A DNA stretch of 64,000 nucleotides from the NCBI GenBank assembly GCA_030770545.1, contig CM061092.1:18229501-18293500 (forward strand). Reading direction: 5' to 3'. Shown one piece after another: positions 20,630-30,211 of this stretch (position 1 is its first letter; each line of letters starts with the position of its first letter). The stretch is from Macropodus opercularis (Eukaryota > Chordata > Actinopteri > Anabantiformes > Osphronemidae). The notes below the pieces were generated by a model. It made no database searches. It was not told where the DNA came from and was given only the letters and a program-made list of their open reading frames with translations. The position numbers were made by a program, and so were the translations under genes.

Positions 20630-21245
20630 AGATTCAGCAATATTGAGCAGAATTGATAGAGTGGTGTCCGAGATTGGACAGTTGGTCACAGAGGCATACC
20701 GGCAAGTGCGGGAGAATGCGTTGAAGCTCAGGGAAGTTGGAGATGCAGCCGCGCATAGTTCATCTGCCTCGGATGCAGAAATCACATTGGCTCCGCCGAA
20801 CCATTTCGATGGGGAGGCAGCGAGGTGCGGATCGTTTTTGGCCGCTTTGGATCTCGAGTCCTCATAGTTCAGATTCGGATAAGGTGGCATACGCACTGCT
20901 CGACGGAGAAGCACTAGTGGGGAATGGCAGAACTGGACAGGGACTCTGCTTGCTGTGCCACCTTCGAACTGTTCGCGGGAGAGGTTCAACTCAACTTTTG
21001 TCCCTCTGCCCATCAGAGAGTGGCAGCGTCCAGGCTTTTCCATGTTTCCCAAGGGGTTCGGTAGGTCAAGGACTACGTTGTCGAGATTCGAACCGTGGCT
21101 GCCCAGGTCCGCTGGCCGGAAGAGGTTCAGCTAGACAAACTCTACAAGGGGCTTGCGGACTACATTACAGACTGTATTGTGTGTGCCGAACTGCTGGATA
21201 CTCTTGGGGAGTTCATCACCTTGGCACTAGCTCTGTGTGATCGGC
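20630..21245 (+). pseudogene. Chromovirus gag remnant
   Basis: Translated pieces resemble vertebrate chromovirus Gag (the capsid precursor): RIDRVVSEIGQLVTEAYRQV, PPNHFDGEAARCGSF, then, after frameshifts, KDYVVEIRTVAAQVRWPEE and LDKLYKGLADYITDCI. The start codon position is ATAGAT, apparently a mutated ATG. At least two frameshifts divide the gene. It is non-functional. Confidence 0.65.
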
Positions 21246-21835
21246 CAGATACAGATGCTGGTTGACTCGGATCACTACCGAACAAAGGTCAGCGCACGCA
21301 AGTTTCTCGCCACGGGGAGGACACTGGGCATCATTTTCACCTCTCATCGGGTTTCTCTCAGGGGTCTATCTCTCCTGTTCTGGCTCTTCAATGAACGTTG
21401 CCGTGGTTTGAGGCGAGCGACAAGCCCATGCAGATGGGGGACTACCAGGCTGTCTGCAGGGGAGAGGCAATGGAGGCTTGTCAGCCCGGCCATCGGGCTG
21501 CAGGTAGTCCTGGAAGTGTTTGACTCTGGGTCCAAGTGGCATTTTATGGATGAGGGTTTTGGCCTCTGAGCCGGGGGTCGAACATAGGGAGCTTCAAACC
21601 CCTATTGAGGTGAGGTCTTTCAACAATTCACCAGACTATTCATCAGATCCACTATCGCACTGGGGCGGTCCACCACACTGTTCCTGGTAACCATCGGGAG
21701 GATTTGGAGTTTATCTGGATCCACACATCAGCTAGCCGTTGGGGAGAGTGATTGACTGGAGCGCCTTCTGTCTAGCCAACTGCCTAAGTTCAGCAGACTT
21801 CCCTGCTGCTCCGGCGAGCCAGTCGATGGAGGTGG
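21246..21835 (+). pseudogene. Chromovirus gag-protease interval, heavily decayed
   Basis: By position this should hold the nucleocapsid knuckle and the aspartic protease. I can recognise neither a CCHC knuckle nor a D-T/S-G protease motif with confidence. Frames are short and broken. Confidence 0.35.
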
Positions 21836-22247
21836 CTCTGTCGTCAGTGCCTGCAATTTATCACAACCTGAGGAGGTATTTAACAAGAGCCGTGCCACGT
21901 TGCTGCCTCCTCACTGGCCGTACGACTGCAGCATCAAGCTCCTGCCTAGAACCTCCCCCCCTCGGGGCCGCATTTTCTCCCTAACATGACCCAAGAAGGA
22001 GGTTATGAACTCCTACATACGAGACTCGCTGAAGGCCGGAATAATCCGTCCGTCTTCCTCGCCCGCTGGAGTGGGGTTTTTCTTTGTGAAGAACAAGGAT
22101 GGGGGGCGTTGCCCCTGTATCGACTACAGGGGGCTAAACAGGATGTTAAGAATCGGTACCCTCTTCCTCTTATGTCATCTGTGTTTGAACTATTAGAGTG
22201 TGCCACAGTCTTCACCAAGCTAGACCTGAGGAATGCTTATTATCTAG
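21836..22247 (+). pseudogene. Chromovirus RT, N-terminal part
   Basis: Conserved gypsy RT segments are present in shifting frames: YDCSIKLLPRTSPPRGRIFS, YIRDSLKAGIIRPSSSPAG, GFFFVKNKDGG, CIDYRGLN, and TKLDLRNAYYLV, which holds the first catalytic Asp. The gene stops at the CTAG target site where a solo LTR begins (22248) and resumes after 24611. Confidence 0.85.
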
Positions 22248-22495
22248 TGTTACGGCCCCAGGCCTTGTCTGTTTGGCTGCCTGTTTTGTTTATGTTTCAG
22301 GGGGTGTTGGATTGGCCGGTGGTTACGGGAGGAGGAACAATGAGATGTAAATGGGACTGTGGCAGAGCCTGCTCCTGATTGGTGGCTGGAAGTATGGATT
22401 CCACCCCTGGCTGCTATTGGGCCTTTTGTTTCACGCCTGCCAATCACCTGCAGATCATCGAAGGAGAACCTGGTGATAAGAGCTGCGGCTAGGGA

Positions 22496-22866
22496 TGTTA
22501 CAGTCAGCCCTCCAACCCCTGGAGGGCGCTGTGGTCCTGTCTGGTTTCTTTTGTCATGTCCTGAGTTGATGTAATTATTGCGTTCACCTGTGTCTTGTTT
22601 CTGGTCATTGTGTATTTAGTTCCTGTCTTGACTGTGTCAGTTGTTGGTCCGTCGCCCGTCCTGTATGGATGTGATGTTCTGTGTGGTGGAGGTTCTTTCA
22701 TGTCAAGTCAAGTCTTTTGTTTAGTCAGTCCTGGAGTCCTTGTCAAGTCAAGTCATATGTGTTTTTGTTTTAATAAACTCATTTAAGTTTAAATCACGCC
22801 TGAGCCTGCGTTTGGATCCACCACCTTTTGCCTTGTTTTTCGAACACCGCCACGCAGTTTGTCACA
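22496..22866 (+). repeat. 5' LTR of the nested element
   Basis: 371 bp from TGTTACAG to GTCACA, with a CCTGGAGGGCGCTGTGG block near its start, a TCAAG-rich stretch at 22698-22755, and TTTTAATAAACTC (AATAAA signal) at about 22770. The start resembles the LTRs at 3117 (minus) and 37686 (plus). Confidence 0.8.
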
Positions 22867-23182
22867 GTACGGACCAACCACTCACGGATCCAGCAGACTC
22901 AGTTTTCTTTTTTGCTCAGAGTTTTTGTTTGGTGGTTTTTTATTGTGTGTGTGCCAGGGGGTGATCACCCCCGGGGCCACTCGCACGGAGTCTGGTCCTG
23001 CCCCGCAACGTCGGGATCGACACCGCGACCAGCAGCTCCGGCTTCCAGCACCCCGGCGTCTTAAGGTGGAGACGTCGGCCGATAAAAGTCGGCCGCTCAC
23101 CACCGCTGCACCCGCCCCTTCGCCCTGTTTTTCTCCAGGAGGAGAGAACAGACTTGGGGAAACGGAGAGGCCGCACCCCCTC

Positions 23183-23334
23183 ATCTGTCTCTGGTGGTCC
23201 AGAGGAGTCATCACCTCCTCATCTGACTCCGGTGGTCCGGAGAGGTCCACTGTTCTGCATCTGTCTCCGGTGGTCCAGAGGAGTCATCACCTCCTCGTCT
23301 GACTCTGGTGGTCCGGAGAGGTCCACCGTTCTGC
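23183..23334 (+). repeat. 76-bp tandem duplication inside nested LTR element
   Basis: Two consecutive 76-bp units (23183-23258, 23259-23334) differ at about four positions. Each unit is itself two related halves built on GGTGGTCC-AGAGG. The array lies in the internal region just before the shortened 3' LTR. Confidence 0.85.
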
Positions 23335-23512
23335 AAGTCCTGTCCTGTCATGTCAAGTCAAGTTAAGTTGTGTGAAGTCAAGTCAAGTGGAAGTCAAGTC
23401 ATGTGTGTTTTTGTTTTAATAAACTCATTTAAGTTTAAATCACGCCTGAGCCTGCGTTTGGATCCACCACCTTTTGCCTTGTTTTTCGAACACCGCCACG
23501 CAGTTTGTCACA
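23335..23512 (+). repeat. Shortened 3' LTR of the nested element
   Basis: The right about 95 bp (from TTAATAAACTCATTTAAG to GTCACA) are nearly identical to the 5' LTR end. Upstream lies only a TCAAG-rich degenerate stretch; the 5' LTR's first about 200 bp, including the GGAGGGCGCTGTGG block, are absent. Confidence 0.75.
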
Positions 23513-24615
23513 AGGGATGTGAATATCGACTCTCTGGAATCGATACTTAGATACCCGCTGACCGATACTTTGGAGTCGATACTTTCTTAAGTATCGCTTG
23601 ATACTACTCCTAATAAAAACGTGCAATTACTTTTCACTTCTGATCGTTTTTAGTTTTAACTTAATGTGTTATGAGATATAAAAAATGAAATGAACCATTA
23701 TTTTACTACCCCAAATATGCAATGAGCTAAGTCAGGTTTGCCCAATACCTCGATCGTTGAGGTAGTTTGGGTTGATCACACTGACAAAATCCCCCGTAGG
23801 CAGCTGTGAAAAAGAATCTGCACCGTAGAGCAGCTGGAACCTGCACATGCGCAGACCAGATGAGTGGCAGAGACGTTTCTATACGTGGACATACACAATA
23901 TCCGCGGTTAGAAGCGGCTTTAAAAGCCGCAGAATTATGCCCCGGAGCTGCCGGTACATGAACATGTGCTCACACACTCACCAGCTGTGCAGCGGAAACA
24001 TCCCTGTGATGTTTTACTGTTAAATATTTACTGTTTTGTTTTGTTCTACTTGCACTATGAACCCTTCAATTTAAGAAATAGTATTTTGTATTAATTTCAA
24101 TTGTATTTATTATAATTTAAAATAGATATTTTTTCATAATTAAATTTACTTATTGATCTAATTTATTATAATTTTATTATTAGCATTTAAGCAAGTATTT
24201 CTGTTCATGAGAATTATTCATGTTGCCATAAAGATATTAATCAACACTGCAATGATGATTTGCCTTTAAGGTGCAAAAAGTATCGGTATCGTCGATACTG
24301 GCCCTGTAGTTACTTGGTATCGAATCGATACCAAATTTCGTGGTATCGCCCATCACTAGCTGCGGCTGAGGACAGTCGAGGACTGCCCCTGCGGAGAGTA
24401 GTCACCAATACTTCTGGGGTCTGCTAGGATTAGGTTTTTGTTTTGGTAATGTTGGTTTTTTTTGTTGGCTGGTCTACAGAAGGGAGCCAGGACAGGGTTA
24501 GACACACCTACATCCACTCATCCAGACACCCTCGATACACGGCATCCTTCTTTGCACAGACACTACAGGTACTTGTGTTGTATAATTACATTAGGGTTTA
24601 GAGGTGCTACACTTG

Positions 24616-25330
24616 TGTTTATGTTTGATGAGACAGGGTAGTTTACTTCTAGTAGTTTACGTCTCATGGGCATTATGAGTACTTAGTTATGCCTTTCGGA
24701 CTTACCAATGTAAGTCCAACCAGGTGTTCTAGGCGCTTTTTAATGATGATTTCAGGGACATGGTGAACCGCTTTGTGTTTGTTTACCTGGATGACATTTT
24801 GATCTACTCCCGGAACATGCAGGATCACACATACCATGTCAGAGCGGTTCTCACTCGGCTCCTCGAGTGGAGTTTCACACCACCAAGACCACATTCCTGG
24901 GGTTCATCCATGAGCCTCGCCGAGCAGGAATGGACCCCGGGAAGGTTTCCAATGTGTCTGAGTGGCCGACCCCTCGGGACCATCACCAGCTTCAACGATT
25001 CCTCGGCTTCGTCAGTTTTTACCTGAGATTTATCAAGAACAAGAGCAGGGTCACCGCCTGCTCCACTCACTCACCTCCACAAAGGTGGGCTTCGCTTGGA
25101 CACAGGAGCGATTTCTTGCTGTGTTTTTCTCTGCTCCCGTCCTTCTCATTCCAGAGCCCTCTCGCCAGTTTATCGTTGAGACTGATGCGTCCAGCACCAG
25201 AGTGGGGGCCGTTCTGTCACAAAGGTTTAAAGATAATAAGGTTCATACCTGTGCCTTCTTCTCACGACGTCTGAGTACTGCTGAGAGGAATTATGATGTT
25301 GGGAATCAAGAGATTCTAAGAACATTCTAA
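24616..25330 (+). pseudogene. Chromovirus RT C-terminal part and RNase H
   Basis: Resumes with GHYEYLVMPFGLTN, then NRFVFVYLDDILIYSRN with the YLDD active site near 24785-24796. It continues with FLGFIHEPRRAGMDPGKVSN, LQRFLGFVSFYLRFIKN, and the RNase H piece IVETDASSTRVGAVLSQRF and ERNYDVGNQEIL. Frames change several times (near 24715, 24865, 25060) and a stop follows at about 25330. It is non-functional. Confidence 0.85.
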
Positions 25331-25489
25331 GCCCTGTCATGCTGGGCGCCTTAAGATGGGACATAGAGGAATGTGTGAGGACCTACAAGCATCCTGGCCC
25401 TGTTCATAGTGGCTGTCCCTCAGCCTCTCTGTTTGTGCCCCAGTCACTGCTCAAGTAGGGACATGACTCCCGCCTAGCATGTCGTCCTG

Positions 25490-25920
25490 GTTCCTACCAG
25501 ACGATGGCTCTTATCACCCAACGGTTCTGGTGGCCAACCATGAGACTGGACATAAAGTGGCATGTGGCCCCCTGCAGCGTTAGTGCGGCCAACCAGACAC
25601 CCCATCGACCGGCCAGCAGGTTTTCTACACCTGCCTACACCTTTTCTGCCTATACCATCACGCCCTTGGTCTTACATCACGGTACACTTCATCACAGGTC
25701 TACCTCCCTCTGCTGGGAAAACCGCGATACTGACAGTGGGGGATTGTTTTTCCAAAATGATTCACATCATCCTTCTGCCAAAGCTGCCACCTGCTAAGGA
25801 GACTGCACAGCTCCTAGTTGACAGTGTTTACTGTTCTGTCAGCCTGTCTTCAGGGTTCCATCCACAGTCGAATGGCCAGACGGAGAGGATGAACCAGGAC
25901 ATCAAGACGCAGCAGTGATG
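25490..25920 (+). pseudogene. Chromovirus integrase remnant
   Basis: ITQRFWWPTMRLDIKWHV marks the end of the zinc-binding domain. In another frame the core reads RPWSYITVHFITGLPPSAGK, TAILTVGDCFSKMIHIILLP and LSSGFHPQSNGQTERMNQD. The usual first catalytic Asp (DFVTGLPPS in relatives) is replaced by His (HFITGLPPS). The part with the second Asp is deleted. QTE keeps the Glu. It is inactive. Confidence 0.8.
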
Positions 25921-26029
25921 CACTCAAGCAGCTTCCCCCACAGTCATTGCCTGGTCCACCATCCGAGCACGGCTTATCGCGGGACAGAGAGGTACGCTAA
26001 CCGACTATAAGGAGGGGGGCGTGGTCTGG

Positions 26030-26460
26030 TTGGCCACTAAGGACCTCTAACTGAAGGGGCTATGCAGAAAGCCTTCACCCCGGTATATTGGCCCCTTCAG
26101 AATAGTGAAGCTCGTCAATCCTGTCGCTGCTAAACTGGACCTACCTGCCTCCATGCGCATTCCTCCTGGTTTACATGTTTCTAAGCTGAAGCCGCAAGTG
26201 TCATCCGCTCTCTCTGCTCCTGCCGAGGGTCCGCGTCCTGCTTGCCTCATCGATGGGGTTCCTGCTGACACCGTAAGCTCCATCCTTTGTTTACGCTGGC
26301 GAGGCAGGAGACTGCAGTACCTCGTCGACTGGGAGGGATACAACCCGGAGCACTGCAGTTTGGTGCCAGCCTGTAACACCCTGGGCCCTGACCTCATAAG
26401 GGTTTTCCATCGTGCCAACCCCTTTGAACCTGCCTATGTCAGGAGACGCCCTTTGAGGAG
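26030..26460 (+). pseudogene. Chromovirus integrase C-terminus with chromodomain
   Basis: GPFRIVKLVNPVAAKLDLP and PPGLHVSKLKPQVSS form the GPY/F module. RWRGRRLQYLVDWEGYNPEH is the chromodomain core, a fold that directs chromovirus integration to modified chromatin. The aromatic residues Y and W of the cage region are present (QYLVDWEGY). One frame (26105-26542) stays open through this part. Confidence 0.85.
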
Positions 26461-26467
26461 GAGGCTC

Positions 26468-26985
26468 TGTGGCAGATCTCGTGATTGGCCTCTAGGCGGC
26501 ACTATGGTTCTGTTTTCTTTTTTCTTCTCCCCTTGTGTGTGATTGGTCTTCTTTCTGGCTTGTGCACCTGCAGCATTTTCCTCACTGGCACTAGTTGTTA
26601 GTGAGTCACACCCGACGTCTGTTTCTGTTTGCATCCACATTCCCTGACCTCCAGCATTATTTCAAGCCAATAAGCCTGTAGATTGAGTTTGCACAGTTGT
26701 ATGATTGTTTCCTGCTTGCAGTATTCAGTTTAGCTTCGCCTTGGATCTTTCCAGTTAATGACTTCTGTCTGTCTTCCTACCTTGGCGCAGCGTCCAGAGT
26801 TTTCCTCTCAGTTCAGTTTGTTTCTGTTTTAGGGTCCACACCATTTAGATCCTGCTTCAGGCAGTTTTTGGTTTCTTAGATGAGGCTAAAATCAAGGGTT
26901 GTGTGTTCATGACTGTTTGCCGAGTTTGGATTATTTAAGTTGGAATAAAGACCTCTACTAGACTCTACATTCGCATTTTCTGTTA
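26468..26985 (+). repeat. Chromovirus 3' LTR
   Basis: Starts TGTGGCAGATCTCGTG, matching the truncated 5' LTR. It is T-rich, with TTATTTAAGTTGGAATAAAG near 26930-26950 giving a TATA-like box or poly(A) signal (AATAAA). The 3' edge is not sharply defined; a CA end near 26970-26985 is likely. Confidence 0.7.
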
Positions 26986-27027
26986 GGATGTGGTTAGACC
27001 CCCCCCTGCATTGTTGGGCTGGACCTG

Positions 27028-28550
27028 TTGGCCCGCTGGGGAGCGTGCGTTGACGTTTTGAGGGGTGCTATTAGGCTTGGTGCGGAGACCATACCCCTCT
27101 CCTCAGCCCAGAGTGCGGCTGGGGAATCCAAAAGGTGTCGAGAGAGCGACAAAGCTAGGGTCAGCGCACGCCAGCAGCCCAGCCGAGCCCGTCGAGAGAG
27201 CGACACAGCCGGTGTCAGCGCACGCCAGCAGCACAGCCGAGCCCGTCGAGAGAGCGACACAGCCAGGACCAGCGCACGCCAGCAGCTCAGCCGAGGCCGC
27301 GGGGTGAGCAGCACACCCCCACAGCTGGCCTCTCCTGCCTCGGGCCGTCTCTCTACCGAGACTGTTACTGCTGTTGAAGAGCTGGAGCAACGGAGCAGCG
27401 GACACCTTGATACGGCACAGCAGGAGCGGCTGAACAGACTACTGCATGACTTTTCAGACGTTTTCGCAGCCAAAGACGAGGACTGCACTAGGACAGGCCT
27501 GGTGCAGCATCACATTGACACTGGCGATGCACCTCCCATTCGCCTGCGACCTCATACACTGCCGCTGGTGAAACGCCAAGCCGCTCAGGACCTGATCGAG
27601 AGCATGAGGGCTAATGACATCATCGAGCCCTCGGACAGCCCCAGGGCTGCACCAATGGTCATGGTGCGTAAAAAGGGGAGTGGCGCCCTTGTGTGGATTA
27701 TAACAAAAAAGGATTCCTACCCACTTTCACGCATTGATGATGCCCTGGACCATGTGGCTGGATCCTGCTGGTTCAGCTCCTTGGATTTACGCAGCGGGTA
27801 CTGGCAAGTGGAGCTGGCACCAGAGGCCCGCCCAAAAACTGCCTTTACCATAGGGCAAGGACTGTGGCAGTTTAAAGTTATGCCTTTCGGACTGTGTAAT
27901 GCCCCCGCCACCTTTGAACGGTTGATGGAACGGGTGCTCAAGAACATTCCACGGGACCGCTGTGTGGTCTACCTGGATGACCTGCTGGTCCACGCCAAGA
28001 GTTTCGAGGACGTCATCAGCAACCTCGCGGAGGTCTTCAGGGCCATTCGCCAGGCTGGACTGCGGCTTAACCTGGCAAAATGCAACTTGCTGGCGAGAGA
28101 GACTCAGTTCTTGGGGCACGTGGTCAGTGAGCACTGGGTGACCACGGACCAGGCAAAAGTGACTGCCATTAAAGAGTGGCCCCAGCCAACCACCACAAGC
28201 GAACTGAGGAGTTTCCTTGGTCTAGCCTCATATTATAGGAGGTTTGTTAAGGACTTTGCAACCATCGCCAGCCCCCTCCATCGAGTGACCGAGAAGGGCC
28301 GGCGGTTCGAGTGGTCTGAGGCCTGCGCTGTGGCTTTCCAGCAGTTAAAGACAGCTCTCTCCGAGGCCCCGGTCCTGGCGTACCCCGATCCGCACCAGCC
28401 ATTTGTGGTGGATACAGATGCCAGTGGGGTGGGAATCAGAGCGGTACTCTCCCAAGGAGGAGAGACAGAAGAACGAGTGGTGGCTTACTACAGCTGCAGT
28501 CTGAGCCGCACTGAGCGGAACTACTGTCACCAGGCAACTGCTGGCTGTGG
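27028..28550 (+). pseudogene. Gypsy pol, part 1: protease end, RT, RNase H start
   Basis: An open frame of 527 codons, the last about 20 out of register. Residues 38-91 are three 18-residue repeats (RESDTA.VSARQQ.SRAR type). RT spans about 165-330, with LDLRSGYWQVEL (first Asp near 253), KVMPFGLCNAPATFERLME and YLDD at 315-318. The conserved CVDYRRLN block is damaged: GALVWIITKKDSYP shows a small deletion. RNase H begins VVDTDASGVG but reads IRAVLSQ, a disturbed GAVLSQ motif. A frameshift near 28530-28550 separates it from part 2. The true pol start lies upstream and is missing. Confidence 0.87.
27139..27300 (+). repeat. 54-bp coding tandem repeat, three units
   Basis: Three head-to-tail units of 54 bp with few differences encode 18-residue repeats rich in Arg, Ser and Gln between protease and RT of the gypsy pol. 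The unit length is a multiple of three, so the frame is preserved. Confidence 0.9.
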
Positions 28551-30211
28551 TCCTGGCTTTACGACACTTTGGGCCATATCTTCTGGGCACTCGGTTCACA
28601 TTGAGGACTGACCACGCATCTCTCACCTGGCTGCTACACTTCAAGCAGCCCGAGGATCAGGTGGCGAGATGGCTGGAGATCCTCCAGGAATACAACTTTG
28701 ACATCCGACACCGACCGGGGCGACAGCATGGCAATGCTGATGCCCTCTCTCGACGCCCCTGTCTCTCAGACGAGTGTCGCTGCTGTCGCCGCCAGGAAGA
28801 ACGGGAGCCAGGCCCATCCGCAGCAGCAGCACAGCCAGACGACACCACGGGGGAGGAGGAGTTATTCAGCCGGGATCAGCTGCAGCGGCACCAAGAAGCT
28901 GATCCTGTGCTGGCTGAGGTTCGGGGCTGGCTGGAGACTGGACAACTACCAGAGTGGGCAGCTATTTCAGCCAGAGGGCCAGGGATCAAGCTTCTCCACT
29001 CCCAGTGGGACAATCTGGAGCTCCACGATGGCATCCTCTACCGTCAGTGGCGGGCACCAGGAGGGGGAGTTGACCGGTTGCAGCTCTTGGTCCATGGGTC
29101 TGCCGGGGCTGGCCACTTCGGGAACTCCAAGACAGTGCGCCGTCTGAGACAGCGATTCTACTGGCCAGGTTGTCGCCAGGAAGCGGAGCTGCATGTCCAC
29201 TGCTGTGACGACTGCACAGCGCAGAAAGGGCCCACTCAGCGCTTGCGAGGGCCGCTGCAGCAGTACCTGGTCGGGGCGCCCATGGAGAGGGTCGGTGTGA
29301 ATATCCTGGGCCCCTTTCCCATCACCGAGGCTGGAAACCGTTACGTCCTGGTGGCCATGGATTATTTCACCAAGTGGCCAGAGGCGTATGCGGTGCAAGA
29401 CCAGACTGCCACCACAGCAGCCCAGCATCTGGTAGAGGACATGTTTACACGATTTGGAGTACCAGATGAGCTGCACAGCAATCAGGGGCGAAACTTTGAG
29501 AGTCGACTGTTTGCTGAGGTGTGTCAGCGGCTCAGAGTGAGGAAGACCCGAACCACGCCACTCCACCCCCAGAGCGATGGCCTAGTGGAGCGGTTTAATC
29601 GCACCCTGGCAACCCAGCTGGCCATCTTGACCAGTCGGCATCAGAGGGACTGGGACCAGCACCTGCCGCTGGTCCAGTGGGCTTACCGGATCGCTGTCCA
29701 GGAGTCCAGCCAATGTACCCCCGCTGCGCTGATGTTTGGGAGGGAGCTCCGGACACCTGTGGACTTGGTGTTTGGACCACCCCCTGAACCTGAACTTGAA
29801 GGGGGGTCCGAGTTGGATTACTTCAGGCGGCTTAAGGAGCGCCTTCGTGTGGTCCATCAGCTGGCGCGAGGGGCCCAAGGGGAGGCTGGGGTCCGACAGA
29901 AGCGGGCGTACGATGGACGGTGCCATGGACGCTCCTTTTCAGTGGGGGATAAGGTTTGGGTGTACTGCCCGGTGAGGAAGCGAGGACTTTCACCTAAACT
30001 CACCAGCCACTGGCAGGGGCCCGGAGAAATCCTGGACCGGATCTCCGAGGTGGTGTTCCGGGTCCGCATGCCGGGACGGGGTAGGAGGGTGGTGCTGCAC
30101 AGGGACCGGCTGGCACCATACCACTCTCTGGCGCAGACCTCAGTGACTGAACAGGACAGTCTCTTGTCGGCCACTCCCAGCACCAATACGGACGATAATG
30201 GACCGGGCTGA
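28547..30211 (+). pseudogene. Gypsy pol, part 2: RNase H end and integrase
   Basis: An open frame of 554 codons. RNase H ends with TDHASLTWLLHFKQPEDQ and ADALSRRPC (residues 21-72). Integrase covers about 180-460: the zinc-binding part H183/H190 and C220xxC223; the core with GVNILGPFP at 250-258, SNQGRNFES at 311-319 and SDGLVERFNRTL with E348. In active relatives the first two positions are Asp; here both are Asn (252 and 312), with E348 kept at the D-35-E spacing. A C-terminal GPY/F-like module (HWQGPGEILDRISEVVFRV) follows. The start used is only the first ATG after the frameshift; the real protein continued from part 1. The integrase is predicted dead. Confidence 0.9.

Larger units (their letters stand above)
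22496..23512 (+). mobile_element. Internally deleted LTR retrotransposon inside the hAT
   Basis: It starts TGTTACAGTCAGCCC and ends TTTGTCACA, flanked by a 5-bp duplication AGGGA (22491-22495 and 23513-23517). The 5' LTR is 22496-22866; its last about 95 bases recur at 23417-23512 as the end of a shortened 3' LTR. The internal region is only about 470 bp and has a gag-leader-like start (GATCCAGCAGACTCAG at about 22884) but no pol. It is a non-autonomous or deletion derivative, probably of a Ty3/gypsy element. Confidence 0.85.
22490..24358. mobile_element. Non-autonomous hAT inserted in the solo LTR
   Basis: Ends TAGGGATG and CATCACTA are flanked by an identical 8-bp duplication GCTGCGGC at 22482-22489 and 24359-24366, as expected for hAT. 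Without the LTR element inside it, it is about 850 bp. It has no transposase frame. Subterminal sequence on both sides is rich in GTATCGAT-type repeats, a familiar feature of hAT transposase-binding regions. A GCGGCTTT/AAAGCCGC palindrome lies at 23914-23930. Confidence 0.85.
22248..24611 (+). mobile_element. Solo LTR inserted in chromovirus RT (itself interrupted)
   Basis: The sequence starts TGTTACGGCCCCAGG at 22248 and ends GAGGTGCTACA at 24611, with CTAG to the left (22244-22247) and CTTG to the right (24612-24615), a near-identical 4-bp duplication. Removing the hAT insertion leaves about 490 bp of non-coding LTR-like sequence with TG...CA ends. No internal gag or pol remains, so it fits a solo LTR produced by LTR-LTR recombination. 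RT coding sequence resumes just after it. Confidence 0.72.
20518..26985 (+). mobile_element. Decayed Ty3/gypsy chromovirus
   Basis: It runs from TGTGACAGACC with a truncated 5' LTR, through gag, pol and a chromodomain, to a full-length 3' LTR at 26468. The first about 95 bp of the two LTRs match closely (GTGATTGGCCTCTAGG and ATTGGTCTTCTTT in both). Pol is interrupted at 22248-24611 by a solo LTR that carries further insertions. All coding parts have stops or frameshifts. The right edge is approximate because another gypsy pol abuts it. Ty3/gypsy identity from the YLDD RT and the integrase-chromodomain order is firm. Confidence 0.88.

Noticed and set aside
22882..23302. Open frames of 120-147 codons on both strands
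   Set aside because: They fall in the GC-rich internal part and tandem repeats of the nested LTR element and overlap on opposite strands; no recognised protein.
27139..27300. CRISPR-like array
   Set aside because: Three contiguous repeats with no unique spacers, inside a retrotransposon coding frame of a vertebrate.
27103..27488. Minus-strand frames opposite gypsy pol
   Set aside because: They mirror the GC-rich coding strand, including its 54-bp repeats, and have no features of their own.
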